Assembly: GCA_035712145.1 (NCBI GenBank)
Contig: DASTBI010000080.1
Coordinates: 1 to 36,924 of the forward strand
Length of the DNA: 36,924 nt
From: Candidatus Eisenbacteria bacterium
GTDB lineage: Bacteria > Eisenbacteria > RBG-16-71-46
Direction: 5' to 3'
Both the position numbers and the translations under genes were made by a program. Of the stretch, positions 7,690-15,324 are shown in pieces. Positions within the stretch are counted from its first letter, which is position 1. Each line of letters starts with the position of its first letter. A model generated the notes under the pieces. The model was given only the letters and a program-made list of their open reading frames with translations. It had not been told where the DNA came from and did not search any database.

Positions 7690-8444
7690 GTCTGCTCCAT
7701 ACCCATCGCTTCTCGAGCTGGGTGCGCGGCCATCTGGTGTGCCGTGTCGAGGACGTGCCCGATCGATTCGCGCTCACCTTCGACGATGGTCCAAGTGCCG
7801 AAGCAACTTCGAAGATTCTCGACCGGCTCGCCGCGCACGGCGCGACGGCCACGTTCTTCGTTCTCGCCGGCAACGTGCGTCGCCACCCCGAGCTGATCCG
7901 GCGGGCGATCGCCGAGGGCCACGAGATCGGCCTCCACGGCGACCGACACTGGCCGCTGCCGCTGCTGCTGCCGGCCGGGATCCGAGGCGAGATCGAGCGT
8001 TGCGCCGCCGCCGTGGCCGAGGCCTCGGGCGTGAGGCCGCTCCACTACCGCCCTCCCTTCGGGTTCATGATGCCCGGGCAATCCTGGTTCGTGCGCCGTC
8101 TCGGGTTCATCTCGGTGCTCGGCGACGTCTACCCGGAGGACGCACACAATCCAGGGGTCGACCGGATCGCTCGCCGCGTCCTCACGCGGCTCACCGCCGG
8201 GTCGATCCTCATCCTCCACGACGGCAGCCCTCTCCCGGGGGCGGACCGTCGCCAGACCGTGGCGGCCCTCGAGGCCATTCTCGATGAGACCATGGCGAGA
8301 GGACTGAAGGCTGTGAGCGTGAACGAGCTGCTGAACCCTCTTCCATCAGCGGGAACCCGATCCGCGCGGCCCGGACACGTTGTACCCGCTGATCCTCCGG
8401 CGGCGCGCCATCCCCGGACCGCTGTCCTTCCCGGCGGCGATTAG
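7686..8444 (+). CDS. NodB-homology polysaccharide deacetylase
   Basis: A 252-residue carbohydrate-esterase family 4 protein, predicted to remove acetyl groups from N-acetylated sugars by metal-dependent hydrolysis. Seen motifs: TFDDGP (catalytic Asp plus metal Asp, about 28-33), H-x3-H in LHGDRHWP (metal ligands, about 85), RPPFG (about 120) and ILHDGS (about 175). No signal peptide or membrane helix is visible, so it may act at the cytoplasmic face. The chosen GTG start overlaps the upstream stop (GTGA) and has GGGGAG at 7672-7677. An in-frame ATG at 7572 would overlap the acyltransferase by over 100 bases. Coupling to an acyltransferase suggests envelope glycolipid or lipid remodelling. Its stop overlaps the end of the DUF6064 remnant on the other strand. 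Confidence 0.9.
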   Translation: MSLLHTHRFSSWVRGHLVCRVEDVPDRFALTFDDGPSAEATSKILDRLAAHGATATFFVLAGNVRRHPELIRRAIAEGHEIGLHGDRHWPLPLLLPAGIRGEIERCAAAVAEASGVRPLHYRPPFGFMMPGQSWFVRRLGFISVLGDVYPEDAHNPGVDRIARRVLTRLTAGSILILHDGSPLPGADRRQTVAALEAILDETMARGLKAVSVNELLNPLPSAGTRSARPGHVVPADPPAARHPRTAVLPGGD

Positions 8445-8613
8445 CGGCGTGCCGATCGAAGCACGTGGATCAGCACGAGCCCGCCGGCCACGGGAAGCGC
8501 GAGGTCGGGCCGAATGCCCAGCGTGAACGCCGCCGAGCCACCGATTCCGCACCAGAGCAATGGTACGCCGCGAAGACATCCAGGAACTGTCGATGCGTGA
8601 AAGGGAGCTGCAT
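8441..8613 (-). pseudogene. DUF6064 membrane protein remnant, internally deleted and out of frame
   Basis: Two ends of one gene are joined without the middle. On the minus strand, ATG 8613 opens MQLPFTHRQFLDVFAAY, the typical beginning of DUF6064 proteins. About 17 codons in, the frame changes and the sequence reads WCGIGGSAAFTLGIRPDLA... to a TAA at 8441-8443, which looks like the last membrane segment of the same family. Intact members are about 200 residues; here roughly 55 codons remain. The remnant sits 7 bases downstream of the DUF6448 stop, suggesting the two were once an operon. Family naming is from memory of conserved ends. Confidence 0.6.
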
Positions 8614-8620
8614 CGATCGC

Positions 8621-9250
8621 TCAATGCCCGTGAGCAGGTCCTTGATCCGCTTCCTCCATGTGGCCTTGCGCGGCGCTGGTGGCCGCACGATGGAGATCCT
8701 CCACGTAGTGCACGAACTCGACGTAGGCGGAGACGTAACGCCGTCCCGCCTCGACGCTGTCTCCCGCGTGGCGCTTTCCTTCGAGCAACCGTTTGAAGTG
8801 CGACGAGACCCCGGCATTCATCGCATCGCCGAGGAGAACGGAGACTGGTTTGGGATCCCCAGTAGCCAGTGCGCGATCTGCAGCCGGGATCGCGGGACCG
8901 AGATCGCGGCCGGCTGGCTTCAAGCCCGTGAACGGCGCTCCCTCCCCGGCACGATGGACGCGTACCAGCGTTTCGAAGAAGTAAAGGTCAGCAAGCTCCT
9001 TCGCCTGGGAGCCGAGACGGCGCACCTCGATCGCGCGTGAGAACGCCTGCCTGATCTCCGCCTCATCCGGTTCACGGACCCAGATCAGCGCCGCCTTCAC
9101 GTCGCCGGCCTCGAGCGCGCGCCGTGCCGCGCTGACGACGGGACCATCGAGACCGTCGCAGTGAGCCGAAGCAGGAAGAGCTCTGAGCGCCAAAGCCAAG
9201 AGGAAACACCACGAGATCAAGGTGCGGATCGAACGCAGTCGGATATTCAT
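8621..9250 (-). CDS. DUF6448 family secreted protein
   Basis: A 209-residue protein with a clear signal peptide (about 1-30: basic RLRSIR, hydrophobic core, cleavage near LPASAHC). The mature protein begins HCDGLDGPVV and continues with AARRALEAGDVKAALIWV, KELADLYFFETLVRVHRAGEGAPFTGLKPAG and a C-terminal EAGRRYVSAYVEFVHYVEDLH, the conserved blocks of DUF6448. The His, Cys and Asp residues at the mature N-terminus could bind metal; that is a guess. Function is unknown. ATG 9250 follows GGGAGGTAGCG; a frame to 9325 adds 25 residues before the signal peptide and is rejected. It is followed by the DUF6064 remnant. Confidence 0.85.
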   Translation of the reverse strand: MNIRLRSIRTLISWCFLLALALRALPASAHCDGLDGPVVSAARRALEAGDVKAALIWVREPDEAEIRQAFSRAIEVRRLGSQAKELADLYFFETLVRVHRAGEGAPFTGLKPAGRDLGPAIPAADRALATGDPKPVSVLLGDAMNAGVSSHFKRLLEGKRHAGDSVEAGRRYVSAYVEFVHYVEDLHRAATSAAQGHMEEADQGPAHGH

Positions 9251-9565
9251 CGCTACCTCCCAGCGTGGCCCGGTCCGCAGGAGGCGGTGCATCTCCTGGA
9301 CCAGCAGGTGAAGACGGGCCCCCATGCGAATACGGGTCCGCCGACCAGCGAGGAAGCCGCCGGGATGTCAGGCGTCCTGCCATCCTGACCGATGGGCGCG
9401 GGGCAACCCTCGCCCGCCATCGTGTATGTCCAACGCCCACAAGCCCGGAGTCGGGTGTCCTCGCGCCCGCGGAGTGGCATGTCCGATGCGGTCGCTGGGT
9501 CCAGTCCATGCATGCAAAGCGCCCGCGCCAGTGCCGGGTCCACGACCTGAGGGTGGACGACGCCC
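9251..9565. other. intergenic region between DUF6448 and CPBP-USP genes
   Basis: A 315-base gap between divergent genes. It holds the DUF6448 ribosome site at its left end and a sigma-54 promoter core at 9475-9489 facing right. Open frames crossing it lack family features and ribosome sites. No hairpin with a T tract or repeat array was seen. Confidence 0.6.
9475..9489 (+). promoter_or_regulatory. sigma-54 promoter for the CPBP-USP-formate dehydrogenase operon
   Basis: TGGCATG-TCCG-ATGC has the TGGCA and TGC cores at correct spacing. Predicted start near 9501 is about 65 bases before ATG 9566 or 146 before the alternative GTG 9647. If the downstream genes form one transcript, this promoter would also serve the formate dehydrogenase. 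Confidence 0.65.
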
Positions 9566-11146
9566 ATGCCGACCTCCTCGAAGCACGGAAGCACAAGGTT
9601 TCCTGAGGACAGGCTGCGGGGCCATCCCGCTGCTGTTCACGGGCACGTGGCCACGGGTGTTCGGCTCCTGCCGGCGTACTTCGTACTGGCATTCGGGATT
9701 TCCTGGACGCTCGTCCTTCTGATTGCCGCCAGAACCGGCCTGCCGGCCTTGCCTCGGGCGTCCACGAGCGACCGCATGCTCGTCTTCCTCGCGATGCTGG
9801 CAGGCCCCGCACTCGCATCACTCGGCCTCACGGCAGTCTTCGACCGAGCGCGTGGGCTGCGCGGCCTGGCTGAGAGCCTGATTCGCCGGCGAATCGGACA
9901 GCGCTGGCTCACTGCGGTCGCGTTCACGCCCGCGGTCCTCCTCACCATCCTCGGAGCGCTCTCGCTCGCGTCACCGAGCTTCCGGCCCTCGCTCAGCGGC
10001 TCGTCGCTGTGGATGGGCCTGGCGATGGCGCTCATCGGAGGATTCGGAGCCGGCTTGTTCGAGGAGCTCGGGTGGACGGGCTTCGCGACGCCCCGGCTGC
10101 TGGCGCACTTCGAGTGGTGGCGCACTGGGATCGTCCTGGGCGTCCTATGGGGTCTTTGGCACGTGCTTCCCGACTTCTGGGGCGGCTCGCACTACGGCAC
10201 GCTGTGGCCGCTGCACATGTTCGAGTGGATTCTGGCGCTCACCGCTTACCGCGTCCTCATGACCTGGGCTTACCGGTGCACAGGCAGTCTGCTACTGGCC
10301 ATGATGCTGCACGCGAGCTTCACCGGCGCTCAGATCCTGCTTTGGCCGCCGGGCGCCTCGATGGGCGCCGAGCTGCTGTGGTACGGCCTCCTCGTGGCGG
10401 CTCTGTGGCTCGCGGTCGCCTGGGTACTGATGCACGAACGCGCGCAGGAGCGCAGGGCCTCGAGCGCCGAACAAACCCGCCATCGACGCGCCCGTCGATC
10501 GGGTGTGGCCGTGGATCGCCCAGATGGGCTCAGACCGCGGCGGGACCAAATCCCGTCTCCGGATCGGAACCATCCTCGGGGGTTTCGCCGCCATGCCCAT
10601 CCTGCGATCATGCAGCCCGTTCGCTCGCCAATCCGACAGGCGGCGCACGACGCGGCGACGCAGAGGCACTCGAAGGAAGGAAGTGAATCCATGAAGATCC
10701 TGGTGGGTGTCGACGATTCCGCTCACTCGAAAGCGGCTCTGGAATACATCAAGACCACGAAGTGGCCGGCCGGCACGAGATTCATGGTGCTCTCCGCCGC
10801 CTCCGAGGCCGTCGCGTACAGCCTGGTCGATGCCGGAGGGATTTCCTGGATGCAGGCCGCCGACCAGGACACGATCCGTCAGGCGGAGGAGCTGACGTCG
10901 CGCGTGGAGCGCGAGCTTCGAGACGCGGGACTGGCGACGGAAGCGCGTGTCTTCCGCGGCGACCCGCGCCAGGGGTTGGTCGAAGAGGCCCGAAGCTGGG
11001 GGGCGGATCTGATGGTGGTGGGCTCGCACGGCCGCACAGGCCTCGGCAAGCTCATCATGGGGAGCGTGGCCAGCCATGTGGTCAGCCACTCACCCTGCAG
11101 CGTCCTCGTCGTGAAGCCGAGCAGCGGTACGTCCGATGGTCGATAA
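9566..11146 (+). CDS. CPBP-family membrane protein fused in frame to a universal stress protein
   Basis: One uninterrupted frame of 526 codons joins two unlike proteins. Residues about 30-290 are a multi-helix CPBP/CAAX-type membrane domain with EELGWTGFATPRL, GLWHVLPDFW and HASFTGAQ. The family motif is EExxxR; here the Arg is Thr, so peptidase activity is doubtful. Residues about 295-375 are a basic, low-complexity linker that in another frame contains an SRPBCC remnant. Residues 376-526 are a full USP domain. USP can also be made alone from ATG 10691, which has its own GGAAGG site. The membrane domain may start at ATG 9566 or GTG 9647 (VATGVRLLPAY). Either a membrane-tethered USP is made, or the first gene lost its stop by deletion and reads through. 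Confidence 0.7.
   Translation: MPTSSKHGSTRFPEDRLRGHPAAVHGHVATGVRLLPAYFVLAFGISWTLVLLIAARTGLPALPRASTSDRMLVFLAMLAGPALASLGLTAVFDRARGLRGLAESLIRRRIGQRWLTAVAFTPAVLLTILGALSLASPSFRPSLSGSSLWMGLAMALIGGFGAGLFEELGWTGFATPRLLAHFEWWRTGIVLGVLWGLWHVLPDFWGGSHYGTLWPLHMFEWILALTAYRVLMTWAYRCTGSLLLAMMLHASFTGAQILLWPPGASMGAELLWYGLLVAALWLAVAWVLMHERAQERRASSAEQTRHRRARRSGVAVDRPDGLRPRRDQIPSPDRNHPRGFRRHAHPAIMQPVRSPIRQAAHDAATQRHSKEGSESMKILVGVDDSAHSKAALEYIKTTKWPAGTRFMVLSAASEAVAYSLVDAGGISWMQAADQDTIRQAEELTSRVERELRDAGLATEARVFRGDPRQGLVEEARSWGADLMVVGSHGRTGLGKLIMGSVASHVVSHSPCSVLVVKPSSGTSDGR
10470..10547 (+). pseudogene. SRPBCC-family protein fragment
   Basis: In a frame different from the CPBP-USP frame the sequence reads NKPAIDAP then VDRVWPWIAQMGSDRGG. 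This closely resembles the entry strand and helix of SRPBCC proteins (APPERVWPWLxQMG, then GRGG/AGFYSYD). The match stops after about 26 codons and the rest of the domain is absent. It is a relic lying in the linker between the CPBP and USP domains and suggests a deletion that joined them. Confidence 0.55.
10691..11146 (+). CDS. universal stress protein (internal start within the fused frame)
   Basis: A 151-residue UspA-fold protein with the ATP-binding type signature G-x2-G-x9-G-S (GSHGRTGLGKLIMGS, about residues 114-130) and the N-terminal strand MKILVGVDDSAHS with the nucleotide Asp. GGAAGGAAG just before ATG 10691 supports separate translation, although the upstream CPBP frame also runs into it. 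It is a paralogue of the USP at 22021: both have WPxxTRFxVLSA, AYSL, ERELRxAGLATE and GSVASHVxxHxPC. Its last 11 bases overlap the start of the NuoEF-like gene, which indicates coupled translation with the formate dehydrogenase. Confidence 0.85.
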   Translation: MKILVGVDDSAHSKAALEYIKTTKWPAGTRFMVLSAASEAVAYSLVDAGGISWMQAADQDTIRQAEELTSRVERELRDAGLATEARVFRGDPRQGLVEEARSWGADLMVVGSHGRTGLGKLIMGSVASHVVSHSPCSVLVVKPSSGTSDGR

Positions 11147-12689
11147 GACGCGGGCGTCGCGATCGGCTTCCGTACGCTCAGGGTTGCTCGAGCGCGCGCG
11201 ACGGCTCGCGCCGAATGCGGCGGCGGGGAGCGCCCTCACCGATCTGGCCACGGGATTGTCCGTGGTGGAGATCGCCGAGCGCCGAGGTCTGCCGCCGGCG
11301 ACCCTGATCGGGATCGAGAGCTTTTACGACCAGCTTCGTCACGAGCCGCAGATCTGCGACGGAACTTCCTGCCACTTCGCGGGAGGCCGCAAGCTCGCCG
11401 ATGCGCTCGGCCTGCCGACTGGAACCGTGCGATGCCTGGGACATTGTTATGCGGCGCCTTCGTTCCGCAGCGGCGATCGGGTCTTCGCCAAACCGAGCGA
11501 CCGTACGCTCGAAGCGTGGATCGAAGCGTGGGGCGAGAGCGGAGATCCGACCGAGGATGTGCGCGCGATCCCCTGTTCGAGCCTGGCTCCTCGGCCCGTG
11601 GTGTTTCGAAACCTGCTTGCGGGCGCGTTCCCCGCGGGTTTGAGCGATTACGACCTGCCGGACGGCGAGGCGATCCTGGCTGCGGTGGAGGCCGCACGAC
11701 TGCGCGGCCGCGGCGGCGCACTCTATCCCACGGCGGCGAAGTGGAAGGTGGCGCGAGATACGGCAGCGGAGCGACGCTGGGTGGTCGCGAATGGGGACGA
11801 GGGCGATCCCGGCTCGTTCGTCGACCGCCTGCTGCTCGAACAGGACCCCCACGCGATCCTGGCGGGCATGCTGGCCTGCGCGCGGGCGATCGCTGCGCGG
11901 CGCGGAATCGTCTACATCCGTGCCGAGTACCCGCGCGCACAGCGCATCGTGCGCGACGCGATCGCGCAAGCGCGCGCCGCGGGGAAGCTCGGACCCGAGT
12001 TCGACGTCGAGGTGGTCTCGGGCGCCGGATCTTACGTGTGCGGCGAGGAGACCGCGCTGCTCCGGTCCATCCAGGGCTTGCGCGGCGAGCCATGGATCAA
12101 GCCGCCGTATCCAGCGGTCGCCGGTCTGCACGGTGAGCCGACCGTCGTGCAGAACGTCGAGACCCTGGCGGTCATCCCGTGGGTGGCGCGCAACCGCGCC
12201 GTCACCGAGACCAAGGCGGTGAGTCTTGCGGGCGCGCTGCGCCGCCCCGGCGCGGTCGAAGTCCCTCTCGGGATGCCGCTGCGTCGGGTGCTGGAGCTGG
12301 GTGGCGGTGGGCCGCCCGACGGGCGCACCTGGTCGATGGCGCTGATCGGCGGACCGATGGGGCGTGTGCTGCCCGCGCATCGGTTCGACACGCCGCTCTC
12401 CTACGAGGCCCTGCCCGGTCTGGGGCACGCGGGCATCGTCGTGCTCGACCAATCGGTGCGCCCACGCGATCTGGCGGAGCATCTCTTTGCTTTTGCCCGG
12501 GCGGAATCCTGCGGGAGCTGCACGCCTTGCCGAGTCGGAACCGCGCGGCTCGCCGGCATCCGCGAGCGCGAGACGCTGGAGCGGCTGCTCACCACCATGG
12601 AGATCGGAAGTCTGTGCGGCTTCGGCCAGAGCGTCCCACGGCCGATCCGAGACCTGATCGAGCATTACGGCGACGAGGTGCTCCCATGA
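11136..12689 (+). CDS. NuoE-NuoF fusion, diaphorase subunit of NAD-dependent formate dehydrogenase
   Basis: A 517-residue protein that should carry electrons between the formate dehydrogenase catalytic subunit and NAD. The N-terminal thioredoxin-fold NuoE part (1-125) has the [2Fe-2S] ligands C74, C79, C100 and C104. The NuoF part has the FMN/NADH loop RGRGGALYPTAAKW (about 190), NGDEGDPGSFVDR, GAGSYVCGEETALL, and the [4Fe-4S] motif ESCGSCTPCRVGT with a later Cys in LCGFGQS near the C-terminus. In most bacteria these are two genes; here they are fused, as in some soluble formate dehydrogenases and hydrogenases. The start overlaps the USP gene by 11 bases and the stop overlaps the next gene (ATGA), so all are probably translated as a set. 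Confidence 0.92.
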   Translation: MVDKTRASRSASVRSGLLERARRLAPNAAAGSALTDLATGLSVVEIAERRGLPPATLIGIESFYDQLRHEPQICDGTSCHFAGGRKLADALGLPTGTVRCLGHCYAAPSFRSGDRVFAKPSDRTLEAWIEAWGESGDPTEDVRAIPCSSLAPRPVVFRNLLAGAFPAGLSDYDLPDGEAILAAVEAARLRGRGGALYPTAAKWKVARDTAAERRWVVANGDEGDPGSFVDRLLLEQDPHAILAGMLACARAIAARRGIVYIRAEYPRAQRIVRDAIAQARAAGKLGPEFDVEVVSGAGSYVCGEETALLRSIQGLRGEPWIKPPYPAVAGLHGEPTVVQNVETLAVIPWVARNRAVTETKAVSLAGALRRPGAVEVPLGMPLRRVLELGGGGPPDGRTWSMALIGGPMGRVLPAHRFDTPLSYEALPGLGHAGIVVLDQSVRPRDLAEHLFAFARAESCGSCTPCRVGTARLAGIRERETLERLLTTMEIGSLCGFGQSVPRPIRDLIEHYGDEVLP

Positions 12690-15280
12690 TCCAGGTCGAC
12701 GGCAAGCAGGTCGCCCCCGATGGCTCGCTGCTCCACGCCTGTCGCGAGGCCGGGGTGCCCGTGGCTGCCTTTTGCTACGACGAACGCCTCTCGACCGGCG
12801 GCCACTGCCGCTCCTGCATGGTCGAGGTCGACGGCCGCCTCGTCGCAGCCTGCACGACCGCGGCCCGCGCCGGCAGCGTGGTGGTCACGGACAGCCCACG
12901 GTTGGCTGCCTATCGCCGCGATCTCGGCGAGCTGATGCTTGCCGAGTCGTCCCCGCGTGGGCCAGTCGCCGAGACCCTGGCGCGGTGGGGCGCCGACGGC
13001 AGCCGCTACGGTCGAGCCGGAGGCAGCCCGACCGTCGACGACTCGCATCCGTATCTTCGCATCGCGCTCGACCAGTGCATCCTCTGCCGCCGCTGCATCC
13101 GTGCATGCGATGAGATCCAGGGCCAGTTCGTGTACGCGGTCGCGGGACGAGGCGCGACGTCACGCCTGTCGTGGGGTGTCGGCGCCTTCGCCGAGTCTCC
13201 CTGCGTCTCGTGCGGCGCCTGCGTCGATACCTGCCCCACCGGCGCGTTGAGCGACGTGGACCGGCAGAGCCAGGTCCCAAAGACCTCGACCGTGCGCACC
13301 ACCTGTGGTTATTGCGGCGTTGGCTGCCAGCTCGAGGTGCAGGCATCGAATGACCGGGTCGCGAGGATTCGCGGCGCCCGGGCTGCCGTGAACCGGGGAC
13401 ACCTGTGCGTGAAGGGGCGCTACGCGCACGGATTCTCTCGGCATCGCGACCGCCTCACGCAGCCTCTGGTGCGCCGAGGGGGTCGCCTGGAGCCGGCGAG
13501 CTGGGCCGAGGCGATCGCCGCCGTGGTGGCGGGGCTGGAGAAATGCCGCGGCGCGGTCGCCGGACTTTCTTCCTCTCGCGCCACCAACGAAGAGAACTAT
13601 CTCTTTCAGAAGTGGCTTCGGGCCGGGCTCGGCACTCACGACGTGGACTGCTGCGCACGAGTCTGTCACGCGCCATCGGCCGCCGGGATGCGCGCGGCGT
13701 TCGGCACCGGAGCGGCGACCAACAGCCTCGAGGACATCGAGCGCGCCGACCTGCTCATGGTCGTCGGCGCCAATCCGACCGAGGCTCACCCCGTGGCCGG
13801 GACGCGGGTGCGTCAGGCCGCGCTCCGGGGGGCTTCGTTGATCGTGATCGATCCACGCCGCACCGAGCTGGCGGAGATCGCGGATCTCCACCTGGCGCCA
13901 CGCCCGGGCACCAACGTGCCGCTCCTCAACGCGATCGCCTGCGCGCTGGTCGAAGGGGGCTTGGTCGACCGCGACTTCATGGCCGCTCGAGCCGAGGGCT
14001 GGGAAGAGTTCCAGCCCTTCATCCTTCGCCAGCCCCCCGAGGGCGCCGAGTCGGTGACCGGCGTTCCGGCCGCGGCGATTCGCGAGGCCGCGCATCGATA
14101 CGGCAAGGCCGAGCGGCCGATGATGCTCCACGGGCTGGGCGTGACCGAGCACTTCCAGGGCAGCGAGGCGGTCATGCTGCTCTGCAATCTGGCGCTGCTG
14201 CGGGGCGCGGTCGGACGCCCAGGGACCGGCGTCAATCCGCTGCGGGGGCAGAACAATGTTCAGGGCGCTGCGGACATGGGCTGCCAGCCCGACCTTCTGA
14301 CCGGGTACCAGGATCCCAACGATCCCGAAGTGCGGAAGCGCTTCGAAGCCGCATGGGGGCGACCCCTTCCCCGCCGCCCCGGCCGTGTGCTCCATCAGAT
14401 GTACGAGGCGATCGGCACGGGCGAGATCCGGGCGATGCTGGTCTTCGGGGAAGACGTGATCCAATCGGATCCCGACACGAAAGACGTCCGGCGGCGACTC
14501 GAAGCTCTGGATTTCCTGATGGTCCAGGAGCTCTATGTCTCGGAGACCGCATCGCTCGCCCACGTGGTGCTCCCGGGCTCGAGTTTCCTGGAGAAAGACG
14601 GCACGTTCACGAATGGAGAGCGCCGCATCCAGAGAGTGCGGCGAGCGATCGCGCCACCCGGGCAGGCGCGCGCGGATTGGGAGATCCTGATCGAGCTGAT
14701 GGCGGCGACCGGCTATTCGCAGTCGTTCCGGAGCCCCGCCGACATCATGGAAGAGATCGCCAAGGTCGCCCCCGCGTTCGCCGGTGTGAGCTACCCGCGG
14801 CTGGAGGGCGATGGACTGCAGTGGCCCGTGCCTTCCGCCGACCACCCCGGCACGACGTTCCTCCATGGCGAGAGCTTCCCGCGCGGCCGCGGTCGGCTAT
14901 CACGGGTCGAATACGTCCCTACGCCGGAGCACGGAACCCCTCTCACGCTCGTGACCGGCCGTGTGCTGGAGCACTACAACACCGGCAGCATGACCCGCCG
15001 CACGCCGAACCAGGTCCTGGTGCCGGAAGATGCGCTGGAGATCCATCCGCGCGACGCCCGGTCCCGCGACATCTCGAACGGCCAGCGCGTGCGCATCGCC
15101 AGCGCCCATGGGGAAGCGCTCGTCCATGCACACGTCACCGACCGAGTTCCCGAAGGCACCGTGTTCCTCTCGTTTCACTTCCCCGATACGGGCGCCAACC
15201 GGCTGACCGGACCGGTCCGGGATCGGATCACCGGGTGCCCGCAATACAAGGTGACGGCGGTGGAGGTGAGCGCCGTCTAG
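12686..15280 (+). CDS. NAD-dependent formate dehydrogenase catalytic subunit (Mo/W bis-MGD)
   Basis: An 864-residue iron-sulfur oxidoreductase that interconverts formate and CO2. Order: [2Fe-2S] domain with C30, C41, C44 and C56; two ferredoxin-type [4Fe-4S] clusters (CILCRRCIRAC and CVSCGACVDTC); the cofactor-proximal cluster CGYCGVGC with GHLCVKG; then the bis-MGD domains. The active-site metal ligand is Cys327 in CARVCH, the place of selenocysteine in E. coli FdhF, so no selenium is needed. The His-Cys3 cluster usual in NuoG and FdsA between the first two domains is absent. C-terminal dinucleotide motifs include TGRVLEHYNTGSMTRR. ATG 12686 overlaps the upstream stop; the open frame before it is a shadow. 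No fdhD or Mo-cofactor gene is in the window. A FocA-type channel at 28580 could move formate. Confidence 0.94.
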   Translation: MIQVDGKQVAPDGSLLHACREAGVPVAAFCYDERLSTGGHCRSCMVEVDGRLVAACTTAARAGSVVVTDSPRLAAYRRDLGELMLAESSPRGPVAETLARWGADGSRYGRAGGSPTVDDSHPYLRIALDQCILCRRCIRACDEIQGQFVYAVAGRGATSRLSWGVGAFAESPCVSCGACVDTCPTGALSDVDRQSQVPKTSTVRTTCGYCGVGCQLEVQASNDRVARIRGARAAVNRGHLCVKGRYAHGFSRHRDRLTQPLVRRGGRLEPASWAEAIAAVVAGLEKCRGAVAGLSSSRATNEENYLFQKWLRAGLGTHDVDCCARVCHAPSAAGMRAAFGTGAATNSLEDIERADLLMVVGANPTEAHPVAGTRVRQAALRGASLIVIDPRRTELAEIADLHLAPRPGTNVPLLNAIACALVEGGLVDRDFMAARAEGWEEFQPFILRQPPEGAESVTGVPAAAIREAAHRYGKAERPMMLHGLGVTEHFQGSEAVMLLCNLALLRGAVGRPGTGVNPLRGQNNVQGAADMGCQPDLLTGYQDPNDPEVRKRFEAAWGRPLPRRPGRVLHQMYEAIGTGEIRAMLVFGEDVIQSDPDTKDVRRRLEALDFLMVQELYVSETASLAHVVLPGSSFLEKDGTFTNGERRIQRVRRAIAPPGQARADWEILIELMAATGYSQSFRSPADIMEEIAKVAPAFAGVSYPRLEGDGLQWPVPSADHPGTTFLHGESFPRGRGRLSRVEYVPTPEHGTPLTLVTGRVLEHYNTGSMTRRTPNQVLVPEDALEIHPRDARSRDISNGQRVRIASAHGEALVHAHVTDRVPEGTVFLSFHFPDTGANRLTGPVRDRITGCPQYKVTAVEVSAV

Positions 15281-15281
15281 A

Positions 15282-15301
15282 ACGCCCGCGCTTTGGGGCG
15301 T
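15282..15301. terminator. weak hairpin between convergent formate dehydrogenase and ABC permease genes
   Basis: ACGCCC and GGGCGT form a 6-base-pair stem with an 8-base loop, directly after the formate dehydrogenase stop and before the end of the convergent permease gene. No T tract follows, so function is doubtful. Confidence 0.3.
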
Positions 15302-15324
15302 ACCGTGTCCCGCCTGCGCGCGAC

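Noticed and set aside
9253-9594. 113-codon minus-strand frame in the DUF6448-CPBP gap
   Set aside because: No family features, no ribosome site, composition like a chance frame in high-GC DNA, and it covers the sigma-54 site.
12179-12685. Upstream extension of the formate dehydrogenase frame
   Set aside because: It is the out-of-frame shadow of the NuoEF-like gene; the ATGA overlap at 12686 fixes the start.
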